Counted from the first letter of the stretch, positions 8,948 to 18,636 are shown. The stretch: DNA of 64,000 bases from Pseudomonas linyingensis (GCF_900109175.1 NZ_FNZE01000002.1:248001-312000); one strand, 5' to 3'. The notes: generated from the letters alone by a model not told the origin. Numbers and translations are program-made.

Positions 8948-10909
8948 ATGACTCAAGATCTCCAGCAGTTTCACGCGGCGCTGGCCGCCCCCGACGACCA
9001 GTCGATCAACCCCAGCGGCAATCCCGGTCTCGACCAACTGGTCGACCAGGGCCGGCGCACCCTGCTCAAGGGGGGCCTCGGCCTAGCGGCGCTGAGCCTG
9101 TTCGGCGGTGTGCTCGGCAGCCGCGAGCTGTTCGCCGCGCCGCCGCAGTTGCTCGGCTTCACGGGCGTGCCGGTGCAGACCGCCGCCGACTTCGACCGGG
9201 TGCTGGTGCAGCCGGGCTACACGGCGCGGCCGTTCTTCTCCTGGGGCGACGCGGTGCTGGCCGATGCGCCGGCCTGGAATCCCGATGCCAGCGATGACTG
9301 GCAGGCGCAGCTGAGGCAGGCCGGCGACAACCACGACGGCATGCACTTCTTCCCCTTTGCGGAGGCGCCGGACAGTCACGGCCTGCTGGTGATCAACCAC
9401 GAGTACGTCAACCCGACCCTGCACCCCGGCGGCATGACCTTCGTCGATGGCAGGCGCCCGCTGGCCGAGGTGAAGAAGGAGCAGGCGGCCCACGGGGTCA
9501 GCGTCATCGAGGTGCGCAAGGACGCCGCCGGCCACTGGCAGCGGGTGCTGCCCTCGCGCTGGAACCGGCGCATCTCGGCGCAGACGCCGATGGCCATCGG
9601 CGGCCCGCTGGCCGGCCACGCGCTGATGAAGACCGCTAGCGATCCGGCCGGGCGCGAGGTGCTCGGCACCCTCAACAACTGCTCGATGGGCGTCACCCCC
9701 TGGGGCACCTATCTGGCCTGCGAGGAGAACTGGCCCCACTATTTCGTCAACCGCGACGCGCAGGACTGGGAAGCGCGCGTGGCGCACAAGCGCTACGGCG
9801 TCGGCAACGGCGAGCGCAGCAAGTACTACGCCTGGGAAACCGCCGACCCGCGCTTCGACGCCACCCCCGACGCCGGCCAGCCCCACGGCGGCCAGGTCAA
9901 CGAGCCCAACCGTTTCGGCTGGGTGGTGGAGATCGACCCCTTCGACCCGGACAGCCAGCCGGTCAAGCGCACCGCCTTCGGCCGCTTCAGCCGCGAGTGC
10001 GCAGTGCTGTCGCTGGGCGCCGACGGGCGCATGGCCTTCTACTCCGGCGACGACGCCAAGGGCGAGTATGTCTACAAGCTCGTCCCGGCCGGGCGCTTCG
10101 ATGCGGCCAACCCCGGGGCCAGCCGCGACCTGCTCGACGAGGGCACCCTGTACGTCGCCCGCTTCGACGCTGATGGCAGCGGCCGCTGGCTGGCGCTGGT
10201 GCACGGGCAGAACGGTCTGACCGCGGAAAACGGCTTCGCCAGCCAGGCCGAGGTGCTGGTCAACGCCCGCGCCGCGGCGGATCGGGTCGGCGCCACGCCG
10301 ATGGACCGTCCGGAGTGGGTCGCAGTGCATCCCGTGAGCCGCGAGGTCTACGTCACCCTGACCAACAACGACGGCCGCGGCGAGCAGCAGCCGCTGGATT
10401 CCGCCAACCCGCGGCGCGAGAACCTGCACGGGCAGATCCTGCGCTGGAACGAGAAGGACGGCGATCCGGCCGCCAGCGAGTTCCGCTGGGAGCTGTTCCT
10501 CCTCGCCGGCGAGCAGCCGGGGGCGAAGGATCCGCAGGGCCAGGCGGTGCCGGCCCATCTGACCGGCACCATCAACGGCGACATCTTCTCCTCGCCGGAC
10601 GGCCTGGCCTTCGACGGGGCCGGCCGGCTGTGGATCCAGACCGACTACGCCGACGATGAGCCGGCGATGCAGGCGATGGGCTGCAACCAGCTGCTCTGCG
10701 CCGATCCGCTGAGCCGCGAGGTGCGCCGCTTCCTGGTCGGCCCGCGCGGCTGCGAGATCACCGGCATCACCTGGAGCCCGGACTACCGGGCGATGTGGAT
10801 CAACGTGCAGCACCCGGCGCTGAGCTACCCGGCCAGCGACGGCCAGACCCGCGCCCGCTCGACCACGGTGCTGGTGACCCGCGACGACGGCGGGGTGATC
10901 GGCGCCTGA
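8948..10909 (+). CDS. phoX: PhoX-family alkaline phosphatase, Tat-exported
   Basis: 653-residue DUF839/PhoX protein. Residues 36-43 (RRTLLKGG) followed by a hydrophobic segment and AAPP form a twin-arginine signal, unusually set after a roughly 35-residue N-terminal extension, as is common for PhoX. PhoX enzymes are Ca/Fe-dependent phosphomonoesterases that fold in the cytoplasm and are exported by TatABC; the tat genes lie 17 kb further on in this window. The body shows the PhoX features NNCSMGVTPWGTYLACEEN and the later SPDGLAFDGAGRLWIQTD beta-propeller stretch. The ATG at 8948 has AAGGA upstream; an earlier in-frame ATG at 8849 lies inside the probable promoter. Likely induced by phosphate starvation. 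Confidence 0.92.
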   Translation: MTQDLQQFHAALAAPDDQSINPSGNPGLDQLVDQGRRTLLKGGLGLAALSLFGGVLGSRELFAAPPQLLGFTGVPVQTAADFDRVLVQPGYTARPFFSWGDAVLADAPAWNPDASDDWQAQLRQAGDNHDGMHFFPFAEAPDSHGLLVINHEYVNPTLHPGGMTFVDGRRPLAEVKKEQAAHGVSVIEVRKDAAGHWQRVLPSRWNRRISAQTPMAIGGPLAGHALMKTASDPAGREVLGTLNNCSMGVTPWGTYLACEENWPHYFVNRDAQDWEARVAHKRYGVGNGERSKYYAWETADPRFDATPDAGQPHGGQVNEPNRFGWVVEIDPFDPDSQPVKRTAFGRFSRECAVLSLGADGRMAFYSGDDAKGEYVYKLVPAGRFDAANPGASRDLLDEGTLYVARFDADGSGRWLALVHGQNGLTAENGFASQAEVLVNARAAADRVGATPMDRPEWVAVHPVSREVYVTLTNNDGRGEQQPLDSANPRRENLHGQILRWNEKDGDPAASEFRWELFLLAGEQPGAKDPQGQAVPAHLTGTINGDIFSSPDGLAFDGAGRLWIQTDYADDEPAMQAMGCNQLLCADPLSREVRRFLVGPRGCEITGITWSPDYRAMWINVQHPALSYPASDGQTRARSTTVLVTRDDGGVIGA

Positions 10910-10917
10910 AACAAAAT

Positions 10918-10949
10918 GGGGCGTGCCGCGCCTGCGCGCGACCCGCCCC
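10918..10949 (+). terminator. GC-rich hairpin after phoX
   Basis: An interrupted stem (GGGGCG 10918-10923 with CGCCCC 10944-10949, and inside it CGCGC 10927-10931 with GCGCG 10936-10940) begins 9 bases after the phoX stop. There is no T-tract, so it may be a processing or stabilising hairpin rather than a true terminator. Confidence 0.35.
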
Positions 10950-10971
10950 GGGTGCTTGATCAAGCCGGCGT

Positions 10972-11113
10972 AGAACCGGCTTACGATCTCGCGAGCTAGA
11001 GCCAGGCAAGGCGAAATCGGTTGAGGAAGCGGAGTTTGCTTCCTGCAAATGAGCATTCCGAAACCGATTTCAACGCAGCATGGCCGACGCGCAGCAGATC
11101 GTCAGCCGGTTCT
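10972..11113. repeat. 142-bp long imperfect palindrome (REP/MITE-like element)
   Basis: Nested inverted repeats share one centre. The outer arms AGAACCGGCTTACGATCT (10972-10989) and AGATCGTCAGCCGGTTCT (11096-11113) pair over 18 bases with one mismatch. Middle arms GAAATCGGTT (11013-11022) and AACCGATTTC (11062-11071) pair perfectly. Inner arms GGAAGC (11025-11030) and GCTTCC (11038-11043) also pair. The whole could fold into one long cruciform. The right tip includes one base of the stop codon of the sodium symporter (11113-11115). From memory, similar sequences recur between genes in Pseudomonas stutzeri/Azotobacter genomes; a search would settle it. Confidence 0.65.
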
Positions 11114-12510
11114 CAGAACAGGCCGAGGCTGTGCAGAAACATCAGCGCAATCGCCAGCGGGGTGATCCAGCGAATCGCCAGCCACCACAGGCCGAAGCCG
11201 CCGTTCTGCTCGAGGCCGAGGGCCTGCGCGGCGATGGCGCGCTGCAGCGCCCAGCCGGTGAACAGCACGGTGAGCAGGCCGCCGAGCGGCATCATCAGGT
11301 TGCTGGTCAGGAAGTCCAGGCCGTCGAAGAAGGTCTTGCCGAACAGGGTGACCTCGCTCCAGGCGTTGAACGACAGCACCGAGCCGAGGCTCAGCACCCA
11401 CACCGTCGCGCCGCTGAGCAGCACCGCCTTGACCCGGCTCATGCCGAAGCGCTCGCCCAGCCAGGCGATGGCCGGCTCGATCAGCGAGATGGTCGAGGTC
11501 AGCGCGGCTAGCGCCAGCATGATGAAGAACAGGCCGCCGACCAGCGCGCCCAGCGGCATCTGGCCGAAGGCGATCGGCAGAGTGACGAAGATCAGCCCCG
11601 GGCCGGAACCCGGCTCCAGGCCGTTGGCGAACACCAGCGGGAAGATCGCCAGGCCGGCGAGCAGGGCCACCGCGGTGTCGGCCAGCGCGACCATCAGCGA
11701 GGTGCGCACGATCGAGGTGCCGGCAGGCAGGTAGGAGCCGTAGGCCATCATCGCGCCGCTGGCCAGGCTGAGAGTGAAGAAGGCATGGCCGAGGGCCATC
11801 AGCACGCCCTTGCCGGTGAGCTTGCTGAAGTCGGGGGCGAACAGGAATTCCACCGCCTGCATGAAGTGCCCGGTGGTGGCGGCGTAGCCGACCATCACCA
11901 GCAGCAGGATGAACAGCCCCGGCATCATGAAGCGCAGCGCGCGCTCCAGCCCGTCGCGCACGCCGAAAGCGACGATGCCCAGGGTCACCAGCAGCACCAG
12001 ACTGCCGTAGGCGGTCAGCTTCCACGGATCGGCGAGCAGGGTGTTGAACAGCGCGCCGCTGCTCTCGCCATTCAGGCCGGCGAAGCTGCCGCTCAGCGCC
12101 GCGGGGGTGTAGGCCAGCGTCCAGCCGGCGATCACCGCATAGAAGCTGAGGATCAGGAAGCCGGTGAGCACCGCCATGCTGCCGAGGCGCCGCCAGTGCC
12201 GGCTGGCGCCGGCCTCGCGGGCCACCGCGGCGATGGCGCCCTCGGGGTTGGCGCGGCCGCGCCGTCCGATCATGAACTCGGCCATCAGCAGCGGGATGCC
12301 GATGGCCAGGATGCAGGCCAGGTAGACCAGCACGAAGGCGCCGCCGCCGTTCTGCCCGGTGATGTAGGGAAACTTCCAGATGTTGCCCAGACCGACCGCC
12401 GAACCGGTGGCGGCGAGGAAGAATACCCAGCGCGACGACCACAGGCCGCGACCGGCCGCGCTGCGGGTGGAGCCGGCGATGGCGCCGGCGGCGATGCTCT
12501 CTTGACTCAT
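11113..12510 (-). CDS. Sodium-dependent transporter, neurotransmitter:sodium symporter (SNF/NSS) family
   Basis: 465-residue integral membrane protein with about 11-12 hydrophobic helices. The TM1 hallmark GSAVGLGNIWKFPY (starting near residue 36) and the following GGGAF motif identify the LeuT-like SNF family, which takes up amino acids with Na+. I start at the ATG at 12510, which has GAGGG eight bases upstream, not the ATG at 12525. It precedes no gene in its own direction, but it sits downstream of the leucine-dehydrogenase-like and indolepyruvate oxidoreductase genes on the same strand. That suggests it imports the amino acid they degrade. Its 3' end abuts the long palindrome at 10972-11113. 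Confidence 0.9.
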   Translation of the reverse strand: MSQESIAAGAIAGSTRSAAGRGLWSSRWVFFLAATGSAVGLGNIWKFPYITGQNGGGAFVLVYLACILAIGIPLLMAEFMIGRRGRANPEGAIAAVAREAGASRHWRRLGSMAVLTGFLILSFYAVIAGWTLAYTPAALSGSFAGLNGESSGALFNTLLADPWKLTAYGSLVLLVTLGIVAFGVRDGLERALRFMMPGLFILLLVMVGYAATTGHFMQAVEFLFAPDFSKLTGKGVLMALGHAFFTLSLASGAMMAYGSYLPAGTSIVRTSLMVALADTAVALLAGLAIFPLVFANGLEPGSGPGLIFVTLPIAFGQMPLGALVGGLFFIMLALAALTSTISLIEPAIAWLGERFGMSRVKAVLLSGATVWVLSLGSVLSFNAWSEVTLFGKTFFDGLDFLTSNLMMPLGGLLTVLFTGWALQRAIAAQALGLEQNGGFGLWWLAIRWITPLAIALMFLHSLGLF

Positions 12511-12575
12511 GGGGCTTGCCCTCATTGTTGTTGTAGTAGGTCAGCAGGAGGGGGCGGGCGAGCGCCCCCGGTGGA

Positions 12576-13619
12576 TCAGCGGCCGGCCTGCAGGCGCTCG
12601 CGCGCCAGGCGGTCGGCAATGCTGGTGGTGGTGGCGCCCTCGGCGTCGGCGCGGGCGAAGATCTCCGCGAGGGTCGCGCTGATGCCGTCGAGGTGCGCCC
12701 TGAGCTGGGCGGGCGTGGCGTCGCCGCGCTGCAGGGCGACGTCGATGATGCCGCCGGCGTTGATCGCGTAGTCCGGTGCGTACAGGCAGCCGCGCTGGCG
12801 CAGTTCCTCGCCCAGTTCCGGGCTGGCCAGCTGGTTGTTGGCGGCGCCGGCGATCACCGGCGCGCGCAGCGCCTCGAGGCTGTCCCGGTTGATGATCGCG
12901 CCGAGGGCGCAGGGGGCGAACACGTCGACGTCGAGTCCGTAGATGTCCTGCTGGCGCACGGCGTGGGCGCCCAGCTCGCTGACCGCGCGCTGTACGTTGG
13001 CATCGACGATGTCGGTGACGAACAGCTCGGCGCCGGCCGCGTGCAGGTGGCGGGCGAGGCCGAGGCCGACCTGGCCGACGCCCTGGATCGCTACCTTCAG
13101 ACCCCTGATGTCGTCGCGGCCGAGGCGGTGGCGCACCGCGGCCTGCAGGCCGACGAACACCCCGTAGGCGGTGGACGGCGACGGATCGCCGTTGAAGCCT
13201 TCGCGCGCCTCGGCGCCGGCCACGTGGCGGGTGCGCCGGGCCATCAGCTGCATCTCGGCCACCCCGGTGCCGGAGTCGGCGGCGCTGATGTAGCGCCCGC
13301 CGAGGCTGTCGATCAGCGCGCCCATCGCTTCGAACAGCGCCGCGCTCTTGCCGCGGTGCGGGTCGCCGATGATCACCGCCTTGCCGCCGCCCAGTGGCAG
13401 GTTGGCCAGCGCCGACTTGTAGGTCATGCCGCGCGACAGGCGCAGCACGTCGCGCAGCGCTTCCTCGTCGCTGGCGTAGGACCACATGCGGCAGCCGCCG
13501 AGGGCCGGACCCAGGGTGGTGTCGTGGATGGCGATGATGGCCTTGAGGCCGCTGGCCTGGTCGTGGCCGAAGACGACCTTCTCGTGCTGGTCGAACTCGC
13601 AGTGGGAAAACACGGACAT
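12576..13619 (-). CDS. Leu/Phe/Val-type amino-acid dehydrogenase (leucine dehydrogenase-like)
   Basis: 347-residue Glu/Leu/Phe/Val dehydrogenase, which deaminates an L-amino acid to its 2-oxo acid with NAD+. The catalytic Lys80 (in LPLGGGK) and Asp115 (in SAADSGTG) sit at the same positions as in Bacillus leucine dehydrogenase. Lys68 fits the substrate carboxylate site. The dinucleotide fold has GVGQVG at residues 180-185. The GAGGTGCC ribosome site precedes the ATG. It lies 77 bases downstream of the indolepyruvate oxidoreductase gene and 65 bases upstream of the sodium symporter, all on one strand. The substrate could be branched-chain or aromatic; the aromatic-type partner enzyme favours Phe or similar, which is inference. 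Confidence 0.9.
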   Translation of the reverse strand: MSVFSHCEFDQHEKVVFGHDQASGLKAIIAIHDTTLGPALGGCRMWSYASDEEALRDVLRLSRGMTYKSALANLPLGGGKAVIIGDPHRGKSAALFEAMGALIDSLGGRYISAADSGTGVAEMQLMARRTRHVAGAEAREGFNGDPSPSTAYGVFVGLQAAVRHRLGRDDIRGLKVAIQGVGQVGLGLARHLHAAGAELFVTDIVDANVQRAVSELGAHAVRQQDIYGLDVDVFAPCALGAIINRDSLEALRAPVIAGAANNQLASPELGEELRQRGCLYAPDYAINAGGIIDVALQRGDATPAQLRAHLDGISATLAEIFARADAEGATTTSIADRLARERLQAGR

Positions 13620-13696
13620 CGGGGCACCTCGGGTTTCTTGTTGTTGGGGTTCGCCCCTCTGCCGTGCGGCGGCGAGGGGCTGGGCAGAGGGAAAGG

Positions 13697-16600
13697 TCAG
13701 ACGGCCGGCTCGCACAGCTGCACCACCGGGATCGTCCGGGCGCACAGCCGCTCGCGCAGCGCCGCGGCCTGCTCGCGCACCTTGGCCAGCGCGCGCTCCT
13801 TGACGTGACCGTAGCCGCGGAGCTCTCCGGGCAGTTCGGCCAGCGCCACGGCGCTGGCGTAGTTGCCGGGGCTTAGGGCGCCGAGCAGCAGGGCGACGTC
13901 CTGCTCGTACTCGCCGATCAGCGCGCGCTCCAGACGCCGCTCGGCGCTGTGGCCGAACGGATCGAGGACGCTGCCGCGCAGGAACTTGCCGCGCGCCAGC
14001 ACGGCGAAGGCCTTGAGCAGCCACGGGCCGAATTCGCGCTTGCGCGGCTCGCCGGTGGTGGGATCGGTCTTGCACAGCCAGGACGGCGCCAGGTGGAACT
14101 GCAGGCGGTAGTCGCCCTGGAACTGCGCCTCGAGCTGGCGCTGGAACTCGCCGTCGCTGTACAGCCGGGCCACCTCGTACTCGTCCTTGTAGGCCATGAG
14201 CTTGAAGTAGCTGCGCGCCACCGCCTGGCTGAGGCGCTGCGCCGGATCGCGGTCGGCCTGGCGCACCCGCTCGACCAGCGCGCGGTAGCGCTGCGCGTAG
14301 GCGGCGTCCTGGTAGGCGGTCAGGCGCGCCACGCGGTCGGCAACCAGCTCGTCGAGGGTCTGGCTGCGCGGCGCCTCGGCGACCTTGGGCGCGGCCAGCT
14401 TTTCCACCGCGGCCAGATCGAAGGCGGCGCGGCGCCCCCACAGGAAGGCCTGCTGGTTGAGTGCCACCGCCACGCCGTTGAGCTCGATGGCCTTGGCGAT
14501 GGCCTCGGCGGACACTGGCACCAGGCCCTTCTGCCAGGCGAAGCCGAGCATGAACAGATTGCTGGCGATGCTGTCGCCGAGCAGTGCGGTGGCCAGGCGG
14601 GTGGCGTCGACGAAATGGGTCTTGGCCGCGCCGACCGCCTCGACCAGCGCCTCGTGCATCGCCTGCCCCGGCACCTCGGCGTCCGGATTGCGGGTGAATT
14701 CGGCGGTGGCCGCCTCATGGCTGTTGATCACCGCATGGGCGATCTTGTCGTTCAGCTTGGCCAGCGCTTCCTCGCTGGCGGCCACCACCAGGTCGCAGCC
14801 GAGCAGCAGGTCGGTCTCGCCGGCGGCGATGCGCACCGCGTAGATGTCGTCCTGTTTGGCGGCAATGCGGATGTGGCTGATCACCGGGCCGAACTTCTGC
14901 GCCAGGCCCGCCTGGTCGAGCACCGTGCAGCCCTTGCCCTCCAGATGCGCGGCCATGCCGAGCAGGGCGCCGACGGTGGTCACGCCGCTGCCGCCGACAC
15001 CGGGCAGGAGGATATTCCACGGCCGCGCGAGATCCGGCTGCTGCGGCTCCGGCAGTTCGGCGAAGGCGGCGTTGCGGCCTTGGGCCTCGGGCTGGCGCAG
15101 CTCGCCGCCGTGCACGGTGACGAAGCTCGGGCAGAAGCCCTCGACGCAGCTGAAGTCCTTGTTGCAGGCGTTCTGGTCGATCTGCCGCTTGCGCCCCAGT
15201 TCGGTCTCCAGTGGCAGCACCGACAGGCAGTTGGACTTCACGCTGCAGTCGCCGCAGCCCTCGCACACCGCCGGGTTGATGAAGGCGCGCTTCTGCGGGT
15301 CGACCAGCTTGCCGCGCTTGCGCCGGCGGCGCTTCTCGGTGGCGCAGGTCTGGTCGTAGAGGATCACCGATACGCCCTTGAATTCGCGCAGCTCGCGCTG
15401 CACGGCGTCCAGCTCGCGGCGGTGGTGGAAGCTGACGTTGGGCGCGAAGCCGGCGCGGCTCGGGTACTTGTCCGGCTCGTCGCTGACCAGGGCGATGCGC
15501 TTCACACCCTCGGCGAACACCTGCTGGCTGAGCTGGTCGATGCGCAGTTCGCCGTCGATCGGCTGGCCGCCGGTCATCGCCACCGCGTCGTTGTAGAGGA
15601 TCTTGTAGGTGATGTTGACCCCGGCAGCGACCGCGGCGCGCAGGGCCAGCTGGCCGGAGTGGAAGTAGGTGCCGTCGCCGAGGTTCTGGAACACGTGCGG
15701 AGTGTCGGTGAACGGCGCCTGGCCGATCCAGGTGGCGCCTTCGCCGCCCATCTGGGTGAAGGTGTCGGTATTGCGGTCCATCCACTGGGTCATGTAGTGG
15801 CAGCCGATGCCGCCGAGGGCGCGGCTGCCCTCGGGCAACTTGGTCGAGCTGTTGTGCGGACAGCCGGAGCAGAAGTGCGGGGTGCGCGCGGTGTGGTGCT
15901 TGGGCGCGGCCAGCGCGGCTTCCTTGGCGGCGAGGAAGGCCAGGCGCTCGTCGATGCTGGCGCTGGAGTAGATCGGCGCCAGGCGTTTGGCGATCACCCG
16001 GGCGATCATCGCCGGGGTCAGCTCGGCCAGGTTGGGCAGCAGGGAGGCGCCCTGCTCGTCGAACTCGCCGACCACCCGCGGACGCTTGTCCACCGGCCAG
16101 TTGTACAGCTGGCCGGTGAGCTGGTCCTCGAGGATGCTGCGTTTCTCCTCGACCACCAGGATCTCGTCGAGGCCCTCGGCGAAGGCGTGCACCGACACCG
16201 GCTCCAGCGGCCAGCTCATGCCGACCTTGAGCACGCGCAGGCCGACCTTGGCGCACAGCGCCTCGTCGAGGCCGAGGTCGTCGAGGGCCTGGCGCACGTC
16301 CAGATACGACTTGCCGGTGGTGATGATGCCCAGGCGCGGGTTTGGCGAGTCGAGCATCACCTGGTTGAGGTTGTTGGCGCGGGCGAAGGCGCGCGCGGCG
16401 TAGATCTTGTAGGTGTTGAGGCGCTTTTCCTGCACCAGCGGCGGGTCGGGCCAGCGGATGTGCACGCCATCTTCCGGCAGGACGAAGTCCTCGGGGAGCT
16501 TGACCTCGACGCGCAGCGGGTCGACCTCGACCACCGCGGAGGAATCGACGTTCTCGGCGATGGTCTTCAGCGCCACCCAGCAGCCGCTGTAGCGCGACAG

Positions 16601-17164
16601 CTCCCAGCCGAGGATGCCGTAGTCGAGGATTTCCTGGACGTTGGCCGGATTGAGCACCGGGATCGAGGCGGCGATGAAGGCGTGCTCGCTCTGGTGGGCG
16701 ATGCTCGAGGACTTGCAGCCGTGGTCGTCGCCGGCCAGCAGCAGCACGCCGCCGTGCGGGGAGACGCCGGCCGAGTTGCCGTGCTTGAACACGTCGCCGC
16801 AGCGATCCACGCCCGGGCCCTTGCCGTACCACATGGCGAACACGCCGTCGTAGCGCGCGCCGGGGAACAGGCTGGTCTGCTGGCTGCCCCACACTGCGGT
16901 GGCGGCCAGCTCCTCGTTGACGCCGGGCTGGAAGTGGATGTGGTTGTCCCTGAGGTACTGCTTGGCTTCCCACAGGCTCTTGTCGAGGTTGCCCAGCGGC
17001 GAGCCGCGGTAACCGGAGATGAAGCAGGCGGTATTCAGACCGTGGGCGGCGTCGCGCTGCTTCTGCAGCATCGGCAGGCGGGTCAGCGCCTGGGTGCCGG
17101 TCAGGTAGAGGTGACCGGTGGCAAGGCGGTACTTGTCGTCCAGACGGATCTCGGCCAGAGACAT
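13697..17164 (-). CDS. Indolepyruvate:ferredoxin oxidoreductase, fused alpha/gamma single-chain form
   Basis: 1155-residue fusion enzyme that oxidatively decarboxylates aryl- or branched 2-oxo acids to acyl-CoA using thiamine diphosphate and Fe-S clusters. Order: pyruvate-oxidoreductase-like N-terminal half, a TPP-binding region after CSGCPHNSS (about residue 431), a Cys-rich cluster region [13 protein letters not shown] (about 632-645), a gamma/IorB domain starting at [11 protein letters not shown] (about 720), and a long C-terminal family-specific domain. The single-chain form is common in aerobic proteobacteria. It is immediately upstream of the dehydrogenase and divergent from an Lrp-type regulator. 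Together they can convert an amino acid to acyl-CoA. The exact oxo acid is not fixed by sequence. Confidence 0.93.
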   Translation of the reverse strand: MSLAEIRLDDKYRLATGHLYLTGTQALTRLPMLQKQRDAAHGLNTACFISGYRGSPLGNLDKSLWEAKQYLRDNHIHFQPGVNEELAATAVWGSQQTSLFPGARYDGVFAMWYGKGPGVDRCGDVFKHGNSAGVSPHGGVLLLAGDDHGCKSSSIAHQSEHAFIAASIPVLNPANVQEILDYGILGWELSRYSGCWVALKTIAENVDSSAVVEVDPLRVEVKLPEDFVLPEDGVHIRWPDPPLVQEKRLNTYKIYAARAFARANNLNQVMLDSPNPRLGIITTGKSYLDVRQALDDLGLDEALCAKVGLRVLKVGMSWPLEPVSVHAFAEGLDEILVVEEKRSILEDQLTGQLYNWPVDKRPRVVGEFDEQGASLLPNLAELTPAMIARVIAKRLAPIYSSASIDERLAFLAAKEAALAAPKHHTARTPHFCSGCPHNSSTKLPEGSRALGGIGCHYMTQWMDRNTDTFTQMGGEGATWIGQAPFTDTPHVFQNLGDGTYFHSGQLALRAAVAAGVNITYKILYNDAVAMTGGQPIDGELRIDQLSQQVFAEGVKRIALVSDEPDKYPSRAGFAPNVSFHHRRELDAVQRELREFKGVSVILYDQTCATEKRRRRKRGKLVDPQKRAFINPAVCEGCGDCSVKSNCLSVLPLETELGRKRQIDQNACNKDFSCVEGFCPSFVTVHGGELRQPEAQGRNAAFAELPEPQQPDLARPWNILLPGVGGSGVTTVGALLGMAAHLEGKGCTVLDQAGLAQKFGPVISHIRIAAKQDDIYAVRIAAGETDLLLGCDLVVAASEEALAKLNDKIAHAVINSHEAATAEFTRNPDAEVPGQAMHEALVEAVGAAKTHFVDATRLATALLGDSIASNLFMLGFAWQKGLVPVSAEAIAKAIELNGVAVALNQQAFLWGRRAAFDLAAVEKLAAPKVAEAPRSQTLDELVADRVARLTAYQDAAYAQRYRALVERVRQADRDPAQRLSQAVARSYFKLMAYKDEYEVARLYSDGEFQRQLEAQFQGDYRLQFHLAPSWLCKTDPTTGEPRKREFGPWLLKAFAVLARGKFLRGSVLDPFGHSAERRLERALIGEYEQDVALLLGALSPGNYASAVALAELPGELRGYGHVKERALAKVREQAAALRERLCARTIPVVQLCEPAV

Positions 17165-17289
17165 GGGGCGCTCCTTTTATTCTTATGGCGAGCGAAGCGG
17201 CGCCGGTGGGCGCCGCGGTCGGCCTGTCCGCGGGATCGCCGCGGCAGACAGTGTGGACAAGAATATGCGGCAGGCGTGACGGCATTTTC

Positions 17290-17361
17290 TTTCTATTTTT
17301 CCGCTCCGGCCGCCATAATTCGCATGAATTTTTCCATAAGAAATCCAAAAGAGAAAAAATC
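17290..17361. promoter_or_regulatory. AT-rich divergent control region with candidate Lrp/AsnC operator
   Basis: In a GC-rich genome this stretch just before the Lrp-type gene is strikingly A/T-rich and contains the palindrome ATTC-GCAT-GAAT at 17318-17329. Divergent Lrp-family regulators commonly bind such sites between themselves and the catabolic gene they control. No clean -35/-10 pair was found. Confidence 0.35.
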
Positions 17362-17829
17362 ATGCAAACCCCGCTGAGCCCCCTCGACCGGCGGATTCTC
17401 CGCCTGCTGCAGCACGACGCCGACCTGTCGGCGGCGGAGATCGCCGAGAAGGTCGAGCTGTCGCAGTCGCCGTGCTGGCGGCGCATCCATCGCCTGCAGG
17501 AGGAGGGGCTGATCGAGCGCAAGGTCGCCCTGCTCGATCGCCGCAAGCTCGGCCTGGCCATGGTGGTGTTCGTCAGCATCAAGCTGTCGGCGCACGGGCG
17601 GCGCAATCTGGAAGCCTTCGAGGCGGACGTGGTCGGCTATCCGGAGGTGCTGGAGTGCTACACCATGGCGGGTTCATCCGACTACCTGCTCAAGGTGGTG
17701 GCCCGCGACATCGCCGGCTACGAGCGCTTCCTGCGCGACCACCTGCTGCAGAACCCGCTGGTGCAGGAGGCTCACTCGCACATCACCATGAGCGAGGTGA
17801 AGCGCACCACCGAGCTGCCGCTGGACTGA
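17362..17829 (+). CDS. Lrp/AsnC-family transcriptional regulator
   Basis: 155-residue regulator. An N-terminal winged helix-turn-helix (about residues 5-60, with LSPLDRRILRLLQ and LSQSPCWRRIHRLQEEGLI) is followed by the RAM/AsnC ligand-binding domain (about 68-145, with YTMAGSSDYLLKV). Family members are local activators of amino-acid catabolism that sense the amino acid. It is transcribed away from the indolepyruvate oxidoreductase/dehydrogenase/symporter group, which makes it the likely regulator of that group. The ATG at 17362 starts right at the conserved HTH; upstream in-frame codons lie in the AT-rich promoter. Confidence 0.93.
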   Translation: MQTPLSPLDRRILRLLQHDADLSAAEIAEKVELSQSPCWRRIHRLQEEGLIERKVALLDRRKLGLAMVVFVSIKLSAHGRRNLEAFEADVVGYPEVLECYTMAGSSDYLLKVVARDIAGYERFLRDHLLQNPLVQEAHSHITMSEVKRTTELPLD

Positions 17830-18019
17830 GGGTTGCCGTGGGGGACGTTCGTCGGGGAAGGTGTCATGCGTCGCGCCGGGCTGGCCGCGCCGGCGGGGGG
17901 TGGCTATCCTGCCCGTCCCCGGATGCTTCCGGGGGCTTCTTTCACCCCTGCCGGTGTGAGTTCTGGCCCGTGTGCCAGGCGCTGCCGGCCGCTGTAAACG
18001 AAGAGACGCTGTTCCCCTC

Positions 18020-18535
18020 ATGAAAGCTTCCCTGATCGCCCTGTTCTCCGGCCTGTCGCTGCTGGCGGCCCAGGCCATGGCCGACACCAAGCAGGTCTAC
18101 GGCCTGCACGAGAAAGCCCTGCTCCCCGAACTGGACCTGACGTTGCCGGCCAAGCTGGACACCGGCGCCGTCACCGCCTCGCTGAGTGCCCGCAATATCG
18201 AGACCTTCAAGCGCGACGGCGCACGCTGGGTGCGCTTCCAGCTGGCCGCCGACGGCCACGAGCCGCGCACCCTGGTGCGCCCGCTGGTGCGCATCAGCCA
18301 GATCAAGCGCCGCGCCGGCGACATGACGCCCGGCGATACCGCGGCCTACACCGCCCGCCCGGTGATCGAGATGCCGGTGTGCCTGGGCGACAGCGTGCAG
18401 CACATCGAGGTCAACCTCACCGATCGCAGCGCCTTCGACTTCCCGCTGCTGATCGGTTCGACCGCGCTCGGCGAGTTCGATGCGCTGGTTGATCCGAGCC
18501 GCTCCTACGCCCACGGCCGGCCGGGCTGCGCCTGA
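18020..18535 (+). CDS. PF05618-type (RimK-associated 'ATP-dependent zinc protease') periplasmic protein with DTG motif
   Basis: 171-residue protein with a cleavable signal peptide (residues 1-21, ending AMA). It belongs to the family named putative ATP-dependent zinc protease. The conserved core KLDTGAVTASLSA has Asp47-Thr48-Gly49-Ala50, the active-site pattern of retropepsin-like aspartic peptidases. Recent work treats related proteins as retropepsin-like, so the zinc-protease name is probably wrong. No zinc-binding HExxH is present. It would act as a dimer in the periplasm. It stands alone between the Lrp regulator and the glutamate-synthase-like gene, and its physiological substrate is unknown. 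Confidence 0.75.
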   Translation: MKASLIALFSGLSLLAAQAMADTKQVYGLHEKALLPELDLTLPAKLDTGAVTASLSARNIETFKRDGARWVRFQLAADGHEPRTLVRPLVRISQIKRRAGDMTPGDTAAYTARPVIEMPVCLGDSVQHIEVNLTDRSAFDFPLLIGSTALGEFDALVDPSRSYAHGRPGCA

Positions 18536-18636
18536 GGCACAGGCCTCTTCGGTTGCGGCGCTGGGTCAATGCCGGCGCCGCGCGGCTCGGGTAGAGTGGC
18601 CGGCCGACCCGTGAGGAGATGCCCGGAGCCATGTGG

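Noticed and set aside
13949-17377. An 1142-codon plus-strand frame opposite the indolepyruvate oxidoreductase
   Set aside because: Antisense shadow of the real enzyme; low-complexity composition with no motif.
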